From a virus: a stretch of 32,324 nucleotides of DNA. Where the stretch lies: positions 1-32,324 of IMG/VR virus record IMGVR_UViG_3300033146_000555; one strand, 5' to 3'. Positions 1-7,498 of this stretch are shown here, in pieces. Position numbers and translations under genes: made by a program. Below the pieces are notes generated by a model, which was given only the letters and a program-made list of their open reading frames with translations, had not been told where the DNA came from and made no database searches. Within the stretch, counting starts at the first letter, position 1; the number at the start of each line of letters is the position of its first letter.

Positions 1-12
1 GTCCCAAACATA

Positions 13-1824
13 ATGAAAATAATTAAAAACACTTACGATCAATTATTTGATTTCCAAAAAGAGGGGGTTGACTTTCTTATTTCCCGAAAGAATGCGTTGT
101 TGGCATCAGAAGTAGGAACTGGAAAGACTGCACAAGCGATTCTTGCGTGTCAAAAAGTAAAAGCGAGATCTATTTTGGTTATATGTACCGCAAGTATAAA
201 AGAAAACTGGAAAAGAGAAGCGATAAAGTGGGGGTATGATGAGAGAGAAATTTATATTGTGGGTAAAAAAGCAATCGACTATTCAAAATCAAAAGGGCTC
301 TTTATTATCAATTATGATATCTGTTGGCGGAAACCGTATTTTAATTTTCTTACGAACCGACAATTCGATGTCCTTATCTGCGATGAAAGCCATCGTGCGA
401 AATCTATACTCGCAAAACGATCTAAAGCGATATGGAACAAAGGTGGGTATATAGATAATTCTATATATCATTGGATGGTTACTGCAACCCCTGTGTTAAA
501 TCGCCCAGTTGAGTTATACCCAATGTTAAAAAAACTCTATCCACAAGGATTAGGTGAGTATGACAGTTACATGAAATATACCGCTTATTATTGTGATGGG
601 AAATATGGGCATTGGGGATATGACGCAACAGGGGCGACAAATCTTAATGAGCTTGCAAAAAACCTTCAAGGATTTATGTTAAGACGATCAAAAGACTTGT
701 TACATGGGAGAATGTTACAAAAAATATACCTCCCATTTTCTAAAGAAATTCAAACCTATATATTGGAAGGGGAAGAAAACGAATCAATAAGAAAAAAGAT
801 CGGGATCGCGAAAGTTCCTGCATGTGTTGAGATAATAAAACAATTATTGGAGTCCGAACCAAAACTAGTAGTGTTTGCGTATCATACTCAAGTAATATTG
901 GATTTAGAGACTAAATTAAAAGCGTATAACCCTATCATTTTGTATGGGAAAACAAGCACCAATAAACGATCTTCTCTTATTGATACATTCGTTAAGGATA
1001 AAGAGAAAAGAGTGTTTATAGGGCAAATTCAAGCAGCAGGAGAAGGGGTTGACGGACTCCAACATTCTGCACGAGTGGGAGTATTTGTTGAAATAGTCCA
1101 TGTTCCCGGAACAATTAAACAAGCGATGGGCAGATTATACCGACAAGGTCAAAGGGATTCATGTGTGTTTTGGTTTTTGTTGGTAAAAGGAACGATAGAT
1201 AATCAAGTATTAAACAGTACGATATTTAAGGATAAGAACATCCAAACAATTATGCAAGATAACTCATACGGATTAGATTTTTCTAATTCAAACAATAACA
1301 AAAAGGGGAAAAAAGAAATGGAAACAGAACAATTAAAACGTATTGCGGATAGTTTAGATAAGTTAATCGAGATTATGGAGAATAAATCTATCGTATCTGA
1401 AAGTGAATCAGTAAAAAGAAGAAAAAAGATTCAAACAGGAGTAAAAGAACCAGAAGTAAAACAGGAAGAGGTAAAAGAACCAGAAGTAAAACAGGAAGAA
1501 GTAAAAGAACCAGAAGTAAAACAGGAAGAGGTAAAAGAACCAGAAGTAAAACAGGAAGAAGTAAAAGAACCAGAAGTAAAACAGGAAGAATTTACTCCTG
1601 ATCAATTAACTAAATTATATAGGGCAAAAATGGAGAAAGTTGCGAATATTATTACTGAGTATTCAAAAGACGCAGTACAAGCGAATAAATTTTTCACTGC
1701 GTTACAGATTAAATTTAAAACTGCGTATCCAAATTATGAACATGTATACATGGTAGAATCGAAAGATTATAAAGCGGTATCTGATTTAGTGAATGAGTTT
1801 TTAAAAGAAAATGAAATAATATGA
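13..1824 (+). CDS. SNF2-family helicase/ATPase with repeat-bearing C-terminal extension
   Basis: Superfamily 2 DNA translocase of the SNF2 type, of the kind found in phage replication modules. Visible motifs are Walker A SEVGTGKT (residues 32-39), DESH motif II (124-127), TATP motif III (157-160) and motif VI QAMGRLYRQGQ (370-380), so both RecA-like lobes are complete and the ATPase should be active. After about residue 420 the helicase homology ends in an Asn/Lys-rich stretch. Residues 436-603 form an unrelated extension: a helical start, five copies of a 10-residue acidic/Lys repeat (477-526) and a short C-terminal domain. Met436 is preceded by a ribosome-binding-site-like sequence, so the extension may be a fused or independently started gene. 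Only 12 bases precede the first ATG and the frame is open to the window edge, so the true start could lie upstream. The 3' end overlaps the methyltransferase start (ATGATG). Confidence 0.93.
   Translation: MKIIKNTYDQLFDFQKEGVDFLISRKNALLASEVGTGKTAQAILACQKVKARSILVICTASIKENWKREAIKWGYDEREIYIVGKKAIDYSKSKGLFIINYDICWRKPYFNFLTNRQFDVLICDESHRAKSILAKRSKAIWNKGGYIDNSIYHWMVTATPVLNRPVELYPMLKKLYPQGLGEYDSYMKYTAYYCDGKYGHWGYDATGATNLNELAKNLQGFMLRRSKDLLHGRMLQKIYLPFSKEIQTYILEGEENESIRKKIGIAKVPACVEIIKQLLESEPKLVVFAYHTQVILDLETKLKAYNPIILYGKTSTNKRSSLIDTFVKDKEKRVFIGQIQAAGEGVDGLQHSARVGVFVEIVHVPGTIKQAMGRLYRQGQRDSCVFWFLLVKGTIDNQVLNSTIFKDKNIQTIMQDNSYGLDFSNSNNNKKGKKEMETEQLKRIADSLDKLIEIMENKSIVSESESVKRRKKIQTGVKEPEVKQEEVKEPEVKQEEVKEPEVKQEEVKEPEVKQEEVKEPEVKQEEFTPDQLTKLYRAKMEKVANIITEYSKDAVQANKFFTALQIKFKTAYPNYEHVYMVESKDYKAVSDLVNEFLKENEII
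1318..1824 (+). other. possible internal in-frame start giving the 168-aa C-terminal domain alone
   Basis: Inside the helicase gene an AAAAAGGGG purine tract at 1310-1318 region lies about 9 bases before ATG 1318 (Met436). The product would start METEQLKRIADSLDKL, which resembles the N-termini of many free-standing small phage proteins. The codons just before it read NNNKKGKKE, as if an intergenic spacer were being translated. Either two genes have fused in frame or the C-terminal domain is also made separately. This is inference from sequence only. Confidence 0.4.
1441..1590 (+). repeat. five tandem copies of a 30-bp unit
   Basis: Units start at 1441, 1471, 1501, 1531 and 1561. They are identical except for the last base, which reads g, a, g, a, a. 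The difference is silent (GAG/GAA, Glu). Each unit encodes VKEPEVKQEE. The near-identity indicates recent expansion, probably including a 60-bp duplication step. Confidence 0.97.
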
Positions 1825-2366
1825 TGTTACCAAATAAAAAATATTCTATCATTTATGCAGATCCACCATGGAGTTATAGGGATAAAGCTCTTGCAGGGAA
1901 TAGAGGGGCTTGTTGTAAATACCAAACACAGTCGATAGAGTGGATTGAAAATTTACCAGTAAAAAACATTACAAATCCTGATTGTTGCCTATTCCTTTGG
2001 GTTACCATGCCAAAACTCAATGAGTGTTGGAGTGTAATAGGGAAATGGGGGTTCACCTATAAAACTGTTGCATTTGTTTGGGTTAAAACCAATAAAATAC
2101 AACATACTTTATTTTGGGGGATGGGAAGCTGGACAAGAGCAAACGCAGAAATATGTTTATTCGCTACAAAAGGGAATCCAAAACGAATAAGTGCGGGTGT
2201 TCATTCAGTGGTGATAGATAAGATCCGCAATCATTCACAAAAACCAGAAAAAGTTAAAGATAAAATAATTCAATTACTTGGGGATCTTCCACGGATAGAA
2301 TTGTTTGCAAGACAACAAACAAGCGGATGGGATGCTTGGGGGAATGAAATAACAAAGGAGAAATAA
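1821..2366 (+). CDS. MT-A70-family DNA N6-adenine methyltransferase
   Basis: A 181-residue methyltransferase of the MT-A70/Dam-like class that transfers a methyl group from SAM to N6 of adenine. The catalytic DPPW motif is at residues 14-17 in the context YADPPWSYR. The family C-terminal features follow: SWTRANAEICLFATKG, the HSQKP motif and a terminal GWDAWGNE. The length is normal for stand-alone phage members and all key residues are present. The start overlaps the helicase stop, with a weak ribosome binding site, so translation is probably coupled; ATG 1824 is an alternative. The likely role is to protect phage DNA from host restriction, but the target sequence cannot be read from the protein. 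Its last codons contain the ribosome binding site of the next gene. Confidence 0.95.
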   Translation: MMLPNKKYSIIYADPPWSYRDKALAGNRGACCKYQTQSIEWIENLPVKNITNPDCCLFLWVTMPKLNECWSVIGKWGFTYKTVAFVWVKTNKIQHTLFWGMGSWTRANAEICLFATKGNPKRISAGVHSVVIDKIRNHSQKPEKVKDKIIQLLGDLPRIELFARQQTSGWDAWGNEITKEK

Positions 2367-2373
2367 AAATGAT
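2351..2373 (+). repeat. repeated translation leader, copy 1 of 3
   Basis: A 23-bp sequence with AAAGGAG and an A-rich spacer running through the start codon. It recurs exactly at 2600-2622 and 2958-2980. This copy overlaps the 3' end of the methyltransferase gene. Confidence 0.9.
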
Positions 2374-2575
2374 ACAACTCCAATTAAACGAAAAGGAGAA
2401 TGTTCAAAAAACAGAAATATGGTTAAATCCTAATCATGTAATAGGGGCAAAACTCACAAAAAATTTATTGATCATTTCAACCACTGAATATTCAAAAAGT
2501 TTTGCACTTAAATATTCAATACCAGAGGATATAACCTATAAAAATGCACAACGATTTATATTATATTCAGTGTAG
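2369..2575 (+). CDS. small phage protein, paralogue A (68 aa)
   Basis: Unrecognised small protein, predicted mostly beta from its alternating hydrophobic pattern. It is near-identical to the 74-aa protein at 2976-3200: 8 differences across the first 64 residues, mostly conservative (I/V, L/V, D/E). The two copies diverge abruptly at residue 65. Here an indel of about 5 bp shifts the frame and ends the protein with LYSV, although the DNA beyond the stop still matches the coding tail of the other copy. It follows the methyltransferase by 2 bases, and GGAG lies 8 bases before ATG. Function unknown. Confidence 0.85.
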   Translation: MIQLQLNEKENVQKTEIWLNPNHVIGAKLTKNLLIISTTEYSKSFALKYSIPEDITYKNAQRFILYSV

Positions 2576-2590
2576 GAAGATCAAAAGGGG
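2571..2590 (+). pseudogene. untranslated tail of paralogue A
   Basis: This 20-bp stretch is identical to 3173-3192, where it encodes the C-terminal GRSKG of paralogue B. In copy A it lies in or past the stop codon because of the upstream indel, so it is a decaying coding remnant. Confidence 0.75.
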
Positions 2591-2599
2591 AGATGAAAT

Positions 2600-2622
2600 A
2601 ACAAAGGAGAAATAAAAATGAT
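2600..2622 (+). repeat. repeated translation leader, copy 2 of 3
   Basis: Exact copy of the 23-bp leader, placed before the RyR gene. The match with copy 1 extends upstream to ATGAAAT, which in copy 1 is methyltransferase coding sequence. Copy 2 therefore looks like a duplicated gene end. Confidence 0.9.
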
Positions 2623-2959
2623 AAATAAAATTGCAAAAGTATGCCATGAGGTAAACAAATCTTATTGTGAAGCAATAGGAGATTTTTCACAGCAATCATG
2701 GGAAGACGCTCCACAATGGCAAAAGGAGTCAGCGATTAATGGTGTTAAATTCCATCTTGAAAACAATGTGTTACCAAAAGATTCACATGATAATTGGTTA
2801 AAAGTGAAAAAAGCGGAGGGTTGGAAATATGGGGAAGTAAAAGATGTAGAAAAGAAAGAACATCCTTGTTTTCTCCCTTATGATAAGCTACCACAAGAAC
2901 AAAAAGTAAAAGATTATCTCTTTAAATCAATAGTCGATAATGTGTCGCAAATAGTTTAA
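2618..2959 (+). CDS. RyR-domain protein
   Basis: A 113-residue single-domain protein recognised as a RyR (ryanodine-receptor repeat, Pfam RyR) protein. Supporting landmarks are the N-terminal helix with CHEVNKSYCEAIGD, the WEDAPQWQKESAINGVKFH segment, a central SHDNWLKVKKAEGWKYGEVKD and the hallmark HPCFLPYDKLPQEQKVKDYLF. Bacterial and phage RyR proteins are small and made of the domain alone, as here. Their biochemical role is not established; literature on nucleotide-based conflict systems has proposed ligand (nucleotide or ADP-ribose-like) binding. It sits between two near-identical small genes with copied leaders, which suggests insertion during a duplication. A strong GGAG site lies 8 bases before ATG. 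Confidence 0.9.
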   Translation: MINKIAKVCHEVNKSYCEAIGDFSQQSWEDAPQWQKESAINGVKFHLENNVLPKDSHDNWLKVKKAEGWKYGEVKDVEKKEHPCFLPYDKLPQEQKVKDYLFKSIVDNVSQIV

Positions 2960-2980
2960 CAAAGGAGAAATAAAAATGAT
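2958..2980 (+). repeat. repeated translation leader, copy 3 of 3
   Basis: Exact copy of the 23-bp leader before the second small paralogue. The identity continues into that gene, as in copy 1. Confidence 0.9.
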
Positions 2981-3200
2981 ACAACTTCAATTAAACGAAA
3001 ATGAGACTGTTCAAAAAACAGATATATGGTTAAATCCTAATCATGTAGTAGGGGTAAAACTCACAAAAAATGTATTGGTTATTTCAACCACTGAATATTC
3101 AAAAAGTTTTGCACTTAAATATTCAATACCGGAATGTATAACCTATAAAAATGCACAACGATTTATATTCGATGTAGGAAGATCAAAAGGGGGGAATTAA
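2976..3200 (+). CDS. small phage protein, paralogue B (74 aa)
   Basis: Paralogue of the 68-aa protein at 2369-2575 and probably the intact form, ending DVGRSKGGN. Residues 1-64 are 56/64 identical to paralogue A. The hydrophobic pattern suggests a small beta fold with a motif IWLNPNHVVGVKL, loosely reminiscent of small FlbD-like proteins; that resemblance is not strong enough to assign. The stop overlaps the next start by one base (TAATG), so it is translationally coupled to the nuclease gene. Function unknown. Confidence 0.85.
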   Translation: MIQLQLNENETVQKTDIWLNPNHVVGVKLTKNVLVISTTEYSKSFALKYSIPECITYKNAQRFIFDVGRSKGGN

Positions 3201-4384
3201 TGACACATTCAAATATAAGCCCATCATCCGCAGAACGATTTTTTAACTGTCCTGCATGCGTGAAGGAACAAGCGAAAGTAAAATTTAAAGAACCTTCTAA
3301 TCAATACGCATTAGAAGGAACAGCACTTCATGAACTCGCAGCAAAATGTCTTACCTTGGATAAAAACCCAAAAGAATTTATGGGTACAACAATTGAAGTA
3401 AAGAATAATTTTGATGAGATAATTGAATTTGAGGTAACAGAAGAATTTGTTAACGCAATCACTCTTTACCAAAATGTTATATATGATATATTGGATTCAA
3501 AAGGTGCGAGTAAAAAAGCATTACGAATAGAATCAAAAGTAACACTCCCAGAAATTGACAAAAAAGCAAAAGGAACGGTAGACTGTTCATTCATTGCAGG
3601 AGATACACTTTATGTAATTGATTTCAAAGGGGGGGCGGGAATAACGGTCAATCCAGAAGAAAACAAACAATGTATGTATTATGCTCTGCGCCCTTATTTG
3701 GATGCAAAGATGCTTATCCAAAAAATAGTTATTGGGATTATTCAACCAAGAACAACACAAGGTGATACCATTAAAATATGGGAATGTAGTCCGCAACGAT
3801 TAGATGAATTTGCAAAAGAATTAAAAACCGCAATTGCAAAAACAAGAGTAAAACAACCAAAATATCAAACAGGTCCTTGGTGTAAATACTGTAAAGCGTT
3901 AACCGTTTGTAAACCAATGCAAAATACTATTATGGAACCTGTGAAAGAAATGATCCCAGATATCACAGATTTTTTCCCAAAATTAACCGACATCACTGCC
4001 GATCAAATCGGGAAAGCACTTCCAGTCCTTGAAATATTAAAAGGATATATGGAAGCATTATATAAACACGCATTCTCATTGGCAACAATGGGGGAAACCA
4101 TTCCTAATTACTGTATGGTAAAAGGGAAAAAACAAAGGAGGTATACTGATGAAATAGCCGTGCAGGAAGCGTTTGCAAGTCTTGGGGATAAGATTTTCAC
4201 CACGCCGAAACTAAAATCTCCCGCTCAACTGGAAAAACTAGTCGGGAAAAATCAATTAGCCGATTATGTATATGTACCAGAAGGAGATTTAAAACTTATC
4301 CCAACAAAAGATACTAAAGATCAAATCAAAATGAGTCTTGATGATATCTTTAGTGAATTACCAGAAGAAAAATTAACGAATTAA
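3200..4384 (+). CDS. DUF2800 protein, Cas4-like PD-(D/E)XK nuclease
   Basis: A 394-residue member of the DUF2800 family, related to the RecB/Cas4 nucleases. The family N-terminus SPSSAERFFNCPAC carries Cys17 and Cys20, followed by EGTALHELA (residues 39-47). The nuclease core shows Asp128 in KGTVDCS and D141-F-K143 in the DFKGG motif. A C-terminal Cys group, C228, C231 and C237, would complete an iron-sulfur site with an N-terminal Cys. It probably processes DNA ends for recombination or replication. The DUF2800-DUF2815-PolA order that follows is a standard phage replication block. Substrate polarity cannot be told from sequence. Confidence 0.93.
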   Translation: MTHSNISPSSAERFFNCPACVKEQAKVKFKEPSNQYALEGTALHELAAKCLTLDKNPKEFMGTTIEVKNNFDEIIEFEVTEEFVNAITLYQNVIYDILDSKGASKKALRIESKVTLPEIDKKAKGTVDCSFIAGDTLYVIDFKGGAGITVNPEENKQCMYYALRPYLDAKMLIQKIVIGIIQPRTTQGDTIKIWECSPQRLDEFAKELKTAIAKTRVKQPKYQTGPWCKYCKALTVCKPMQNTIMEPVKEMIPDITDFFPKLTDITADQIGKALPVLEILKGYMEALYKHAFSLATMGETIPNYCMVKGKKQRRYTDEIAVQEAFASLGDKIFTTPKLKSPAQLEKLVGKNQLADYVYVPEGDLKLIPTKDTKDQIKMSLDDIFSELPEEKLTN

Positions 4385-4429
4385 AACGATCGAACTTAAA
4401 ACCGGTCAAAACGAAAAAGGAGATTTACC

Positions 4430-5074
4430 ATGAGTCAACATACTACTACCCCAGTTGGAAGATTATCATTTCCACATCTCGTAACCCCATCAAAATACAT
4501 GCCAGATTCAGCACCTCGATTTTCATTCCAGTTATTTTTGGATAAGAAAGATCCAAAAACAATTGAGTTTGTGAAATGGGTAAAAGAAGCGGTAACGGCA
4601 GAAGCAAAAGCAATAGGCGGACAGACTGGGTTTGCACAAATCATATCTAGTTTCACTGCCTTAAAAGACGGTGATAATCCTTCACTATTTAAAACCTATC
4701 GACCTGAATATCAAGGGCAGTATGTTCTTAACGTAGGGAGAAATGCTGATCTTATGCCACAACCACGGTTTGTCAATAGAGAGAAGATTGATATCCCTGC
4801 ACAAGAACTGTACGCTGGTTGTAACGCACGTGCGAGTGTAAGTGTGTTTGGTTACAATATTGGTCCAAAAAAGGGAGTGTCAATGAGTTTTAATCATATA
4901 CAAAAAACAGGGGAGAATACTCCGTTTTCTTCTGCCCCGACAGTTGATGCGTTCTCTGATCTTGATCTGCCACCAGAAGATATGAATGCGGGACTTACTC
5001 CATTGGATACTCCAAAACTATTGGATATCCCAAAACCAATGCCATCTACAGATAATCCGTTTGGTACGGTGTAA
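4430..5074 (+). CDS. DUF2815 protein, predicted ssDNA-binding protein
   Basis: A 214-residue DUF2815-type protein. Members are small OB-fold-like proteins (Enc34-related) thought to bind single-stranded DNA in phage replication. The N-terminal half has the family pattern GRLSFPHLVTPSKYM, then PRFSFQLFLDKKD. The C-terminal third is Pro/Asp-rich and probably flexible, like the acidic tails of SSB proteins. The AAAGGAG site lies 8 bases before ATG. It sits between the DUF2800 nuclease and the DNA polymerase, only 2 bases from the latter. The assignment rests on family pattern and context. Confidence 0.88.
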   Translation: MSQHTTTPVGRLSFPHLVTPSKYMPDSAPRFSFQLFLDKKDPKTIEFVKWVKEAVTAEAKAIGGQTGFAQIISSFTALKDGDNPSLFKTYRPEYQGQYVLNVGRNADLMPQPRFVNREKIDIPAQELYAGCNARASVSVFGYNIGPKKGVSMSFNHIQKTGENTPFSSAPTVDAFSDLDLPPEDMNAGLTPLDTPKLLDIPKPMPSTDNPFGTV

Positions 5075-5076
5075 CT

Positions 5077-7038
5077 ATGAAACGTATCCGATTAGATTTT
5101 GAAACTCGATCTGAATTGGATATTTGGAAGTGTGGTGCGTGGGAATACTCTCACGCACCCTCAACCAAAATCCTTTGCACTGCATGGGCAGAAGACAATA
5201 ATCCTGTTATTGGAGTATCTACTATCGCTGGGTTAGAGAGATTAAAAGACTATGTAACTCAAGAAGATTGTTTATTCGTTGCACATAACGCATTCTTTGA
5301 ACAATGTATTTGGAAAAATATCCTAGTAAAACGATATGGATTCCCACCAATTCCACTTAAACGATGGCGATGTACATTGGCGAAAGCGTGTGCATACGCA
5401 ATCCCTAGAGGACTAGAAAAAGCAGTCCAAGCGTTAAATCTTCCTGTTCATAAAGATATGGGCGGTCGTCAAATAATGTTACGACTTTCTAAACCACTTC
5501 CGACAAAAACAGGGGAGATTAAATTTGATAACGATCCAATAAAACACAGACAACTTTTAGAATATTGTATGCAAGACGTAGAAACCGAACGTGCATTAGA
5601 TAACGCAATCCCTGATCTTATTTATCAAGAACAAGAGATTTGGTTTTATGACCAATTAATAAATTTTCGGGGAGTGAGAGTTGATATTGATTTGGTCAAG
5701 AAATTCATTGAAATTCTTAATGAAAAAGCATTAGAATTAAATGTTCAACTCGCACATATTACAAATGGAGAGATAACAAGAGGAACGCAAACTGTTGCGA
5801 TTTTAAAATATTTAAACAAAGAGGGAGCAGGACTTGATTCTATTAATAAACAATCAGTAAGCGAAGCGATCAAGTCCGGAAGATTAAACGCTAAACACAT
5901 TCAAATCTTACGACTTCGGCAACAACTTGGAAAATCTTCTCTTGCAAAATATAAACGATTGATAGATGCAACAGATGAGAATGGGATATTAAGAGATTGT
6001 TTTGTCTATCATGGTGCGTCAACTGGTAGATTTGCAGGGAAACTTGTTCAACTTCAAAATCTCCCTTCAGGAAATCTATCTCAAGATATAGATAAAACTA
6101 TCCATAATCTAACTACATTACCTGGTCCCATGAGAGAAATGCTGTATCCAAATAAAGTTATGGATACTCTGTCCTCATGTATCCGTGGGGTGTTTATCCC
6201 AAAAGATAACCATGAATTATATATCACGGATTATTCTGCGATTGAAGCAAGAGTATTGATGTGGCTTGCAGATGAAACCCTTGGGCTTACAGAATTTCGT
6301 AATACTGATACTGGACAAGACGAAGATATTTATGTAAAAATGGCACAAAGAATTTACCACGATCCAACTCTTACCAAAAAATCTAATAAGAAAGAACGAA
6401 CACTTGGAAAACAAGCAATTCTTGGGGCGTCATATGGAATGGGGCCAGATAAATTTAAAATCGTTTGTCATAATTTTGGGATAGAAATTTCAGAAGAACA
6501 AGCTCATAAAGTAATTTATTTGTATCGAGCAACATATACAAAGATTGTAGACTTTTGGAAAGATATTGAGCAAACATTTCGACAAGCATACCATTTCCCT
6601 AACCATATTCTTAATTGCGGGAGAATCGATTGTATTTATGATAATTCAAGAGATGTAATATTTTGTAAACTCCCATCAAATAGGATTCTTTCTTATCACA
6701 GTCCGAAAATCCAACTGAATAGATTTGGAAACCAAGGATTAACCTTTATGACTGAAGTAAGTAGTCAATGGGTTCGCCGAGATACTTATGGGGGCTTATT
6801 GACTGAAAATTGTACCCAAGCAGTTGCAAGAGATATTATGACCTATTCCTTTCCAAAACTTGAACAATCAGGATTTGAAATCTTGATGCATACTCATGAT
6901 GAAGTAGTATCTCAACGACCGTTGAAAGAGAATAGATTGTTAGAAATGATAAATATTATGTGTGATCTTCCTGATTGGGCACAAGGTTGCCCTATCACTG
7001 CGGAAGGATTCACTAGTAACCGATATAAGAAAGGATAA
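5077..7038 (+). CDS. family A DNA polymerase with 3'-5' exonuclease domain
   Basis: The replicative phage DNA polymerase, 653 residues. The N-terminal DnaQ-like exonuclease has LDFET (Asp7, Glu9), VAHN (68-71) and CMQDVETE (Asp167), so proofreading residues are present. The polymerase domain has motif A TDYSAIEARVL (Asp385), motif B KKERTLGKQAILGASYG (from about 438) and motif C HDE (607-609). Both catalytic aspartates (385, 608) are present. It lacks a 5'-3' exonuclease domain, as expected for phage members. It lies in the core replication block. The start is 2 bases after the DUF2815 stop with no clear ribosome binding site, so translation may depend on coupling. Confidence 0.97.
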   Translation: MKRIRLDFETRSELDIWKCGAWEYSHAPSTKILCTAWAEDNNPVIGVSTIAGLERLKDYVTQEDCLFVAHNAFFEQCIWKNILVKRYGFPPIPLKRWRCTLAKACAYAIPRGLEKAVQALNLPVHKDMGGRQIMLRLSKPLPTKTGEIKFDNDPIKHRQLLEYCMQDVETERALDNAIPDLIYQEQEIWFYDQLINFRGVRVDIDLVKKFIEILNEKALELNVQLAHITNGEITRGTQTVAILKYLNKEGAGLDSINKQSVSEAIKSGRLNAKHIQILRLRQQLGKSSLAKYKRLIDATDENGILRDCFVYHGASTGRFAGKLVQLQNLPSGNLSQDIDKTIHNLTTLPGPMREMLYPNKVMDTLSSCIRGVFIPKDNHELYITDYSAIEARVLMWLADETLGLTEFRNTDTGQDEDIYVKMAQRIYHDPTLTKKSNKKERTLGKQAILGASYGMGPDKFKIVCHNFGIEISEEQAHKVIYLYRATYTKIVDFWKDIEQTFRQAYHFPNHILNCGRIDCIYDNSRDVIFCKLPSNRILSYHSPKIQLNRFGNQGLTFMTEVSSQWVRRDTYGGLLTENCTQAVARDIMTYSFPKLEQSGFEILMHTHDEVVSQRPLKENRLLEMINIMCDLPDWAQGCPITAEGFTSNRYKKG

Positions 7039-7042
7039 TAGA

Positions 7043-7498
7043 ATGGTTATAATAGGAGTTGATCCAGGGAAACTTGGTGCGTATGCGGTAATTAAAGACG
7101 GAAAATTGAAACTTGTACGACCGTTTAAAGGAGATATAAGAGAATGTAGATCGTTACGTGATATATGTAAATCTTTTGACGCAATCTGTTATGTAGAACA
7201 TGTTACTGCATCTCCACAAATGGGAGTGGTGAGTGCGTTTACATTTGGCAGATGGGCGGAATCGATTGATTCTGCAGTGTTTCATGCAGGAAAAGAACCG
7301 ATAAAAGTCCGACCTGCTATTTGGCAAAACACACTTGGAGTATTTGCTCAAGGAAATAAAAATGTTCTCTACCAAAAATGTAAAGAAATCTTTCCCAATG
7401 AATATAAATCAAAACTGTTTAATAAATCCTCCAGTGATGCCGTTTTAATCGCTCATTATGGGTGGTGCCATTACAAAATTACGAAAGGAAAAAAATAA
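7043..7498 (+). CDS. RuvC-like Holliday-junction resolvase
   Basis: A 151-residue RNase H-fold endonuclease that would resolve branched replication or recombination intermediates before packaging. The N-terminal GVDPG (Asp7), the central VEH (Glu52) and the C-terminal SSSDAVLIAHYG (Asp132) match the spacing of RuvC-type acidic residues. The start at 7043 is chosen because AAAGGA lies just upstream and the protein then begins MVIIGVDPGK, as the family does; a longer reading from 6962 would overlap the polymerase by 77 bases. It ends in a TAATG overlap with the next gene. Confidence 0.88.
   Translation: MVIIGVDPGKLGAYAVIKDGKLKLVRPFKGDIRECRSLRDICKSFDAICYVEHVTASPQMGVVSAFTFGRWAESIDSAVFHAGKEPIKVRPAIWQNTLGVFAQGNKNVLYQKCKEIFPNEYKSKLFNKSSSDAVLIAHYGWCHYKITKGKK

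Noticed and set aside
1408-1605. Antisense reading frame with repeated FYFWFFYLFLF hydrophobic units
   Set aside because: It is the complement of the 30-bp tandem repeats of the helicase gene, with no ribosome binding site of its own.
6962-7042. Upstream extension of the resolvase
   Set aside because: It would overlap the polymerase end; the start at 7043 has a ribosome binding site and gives the family N-terminus.
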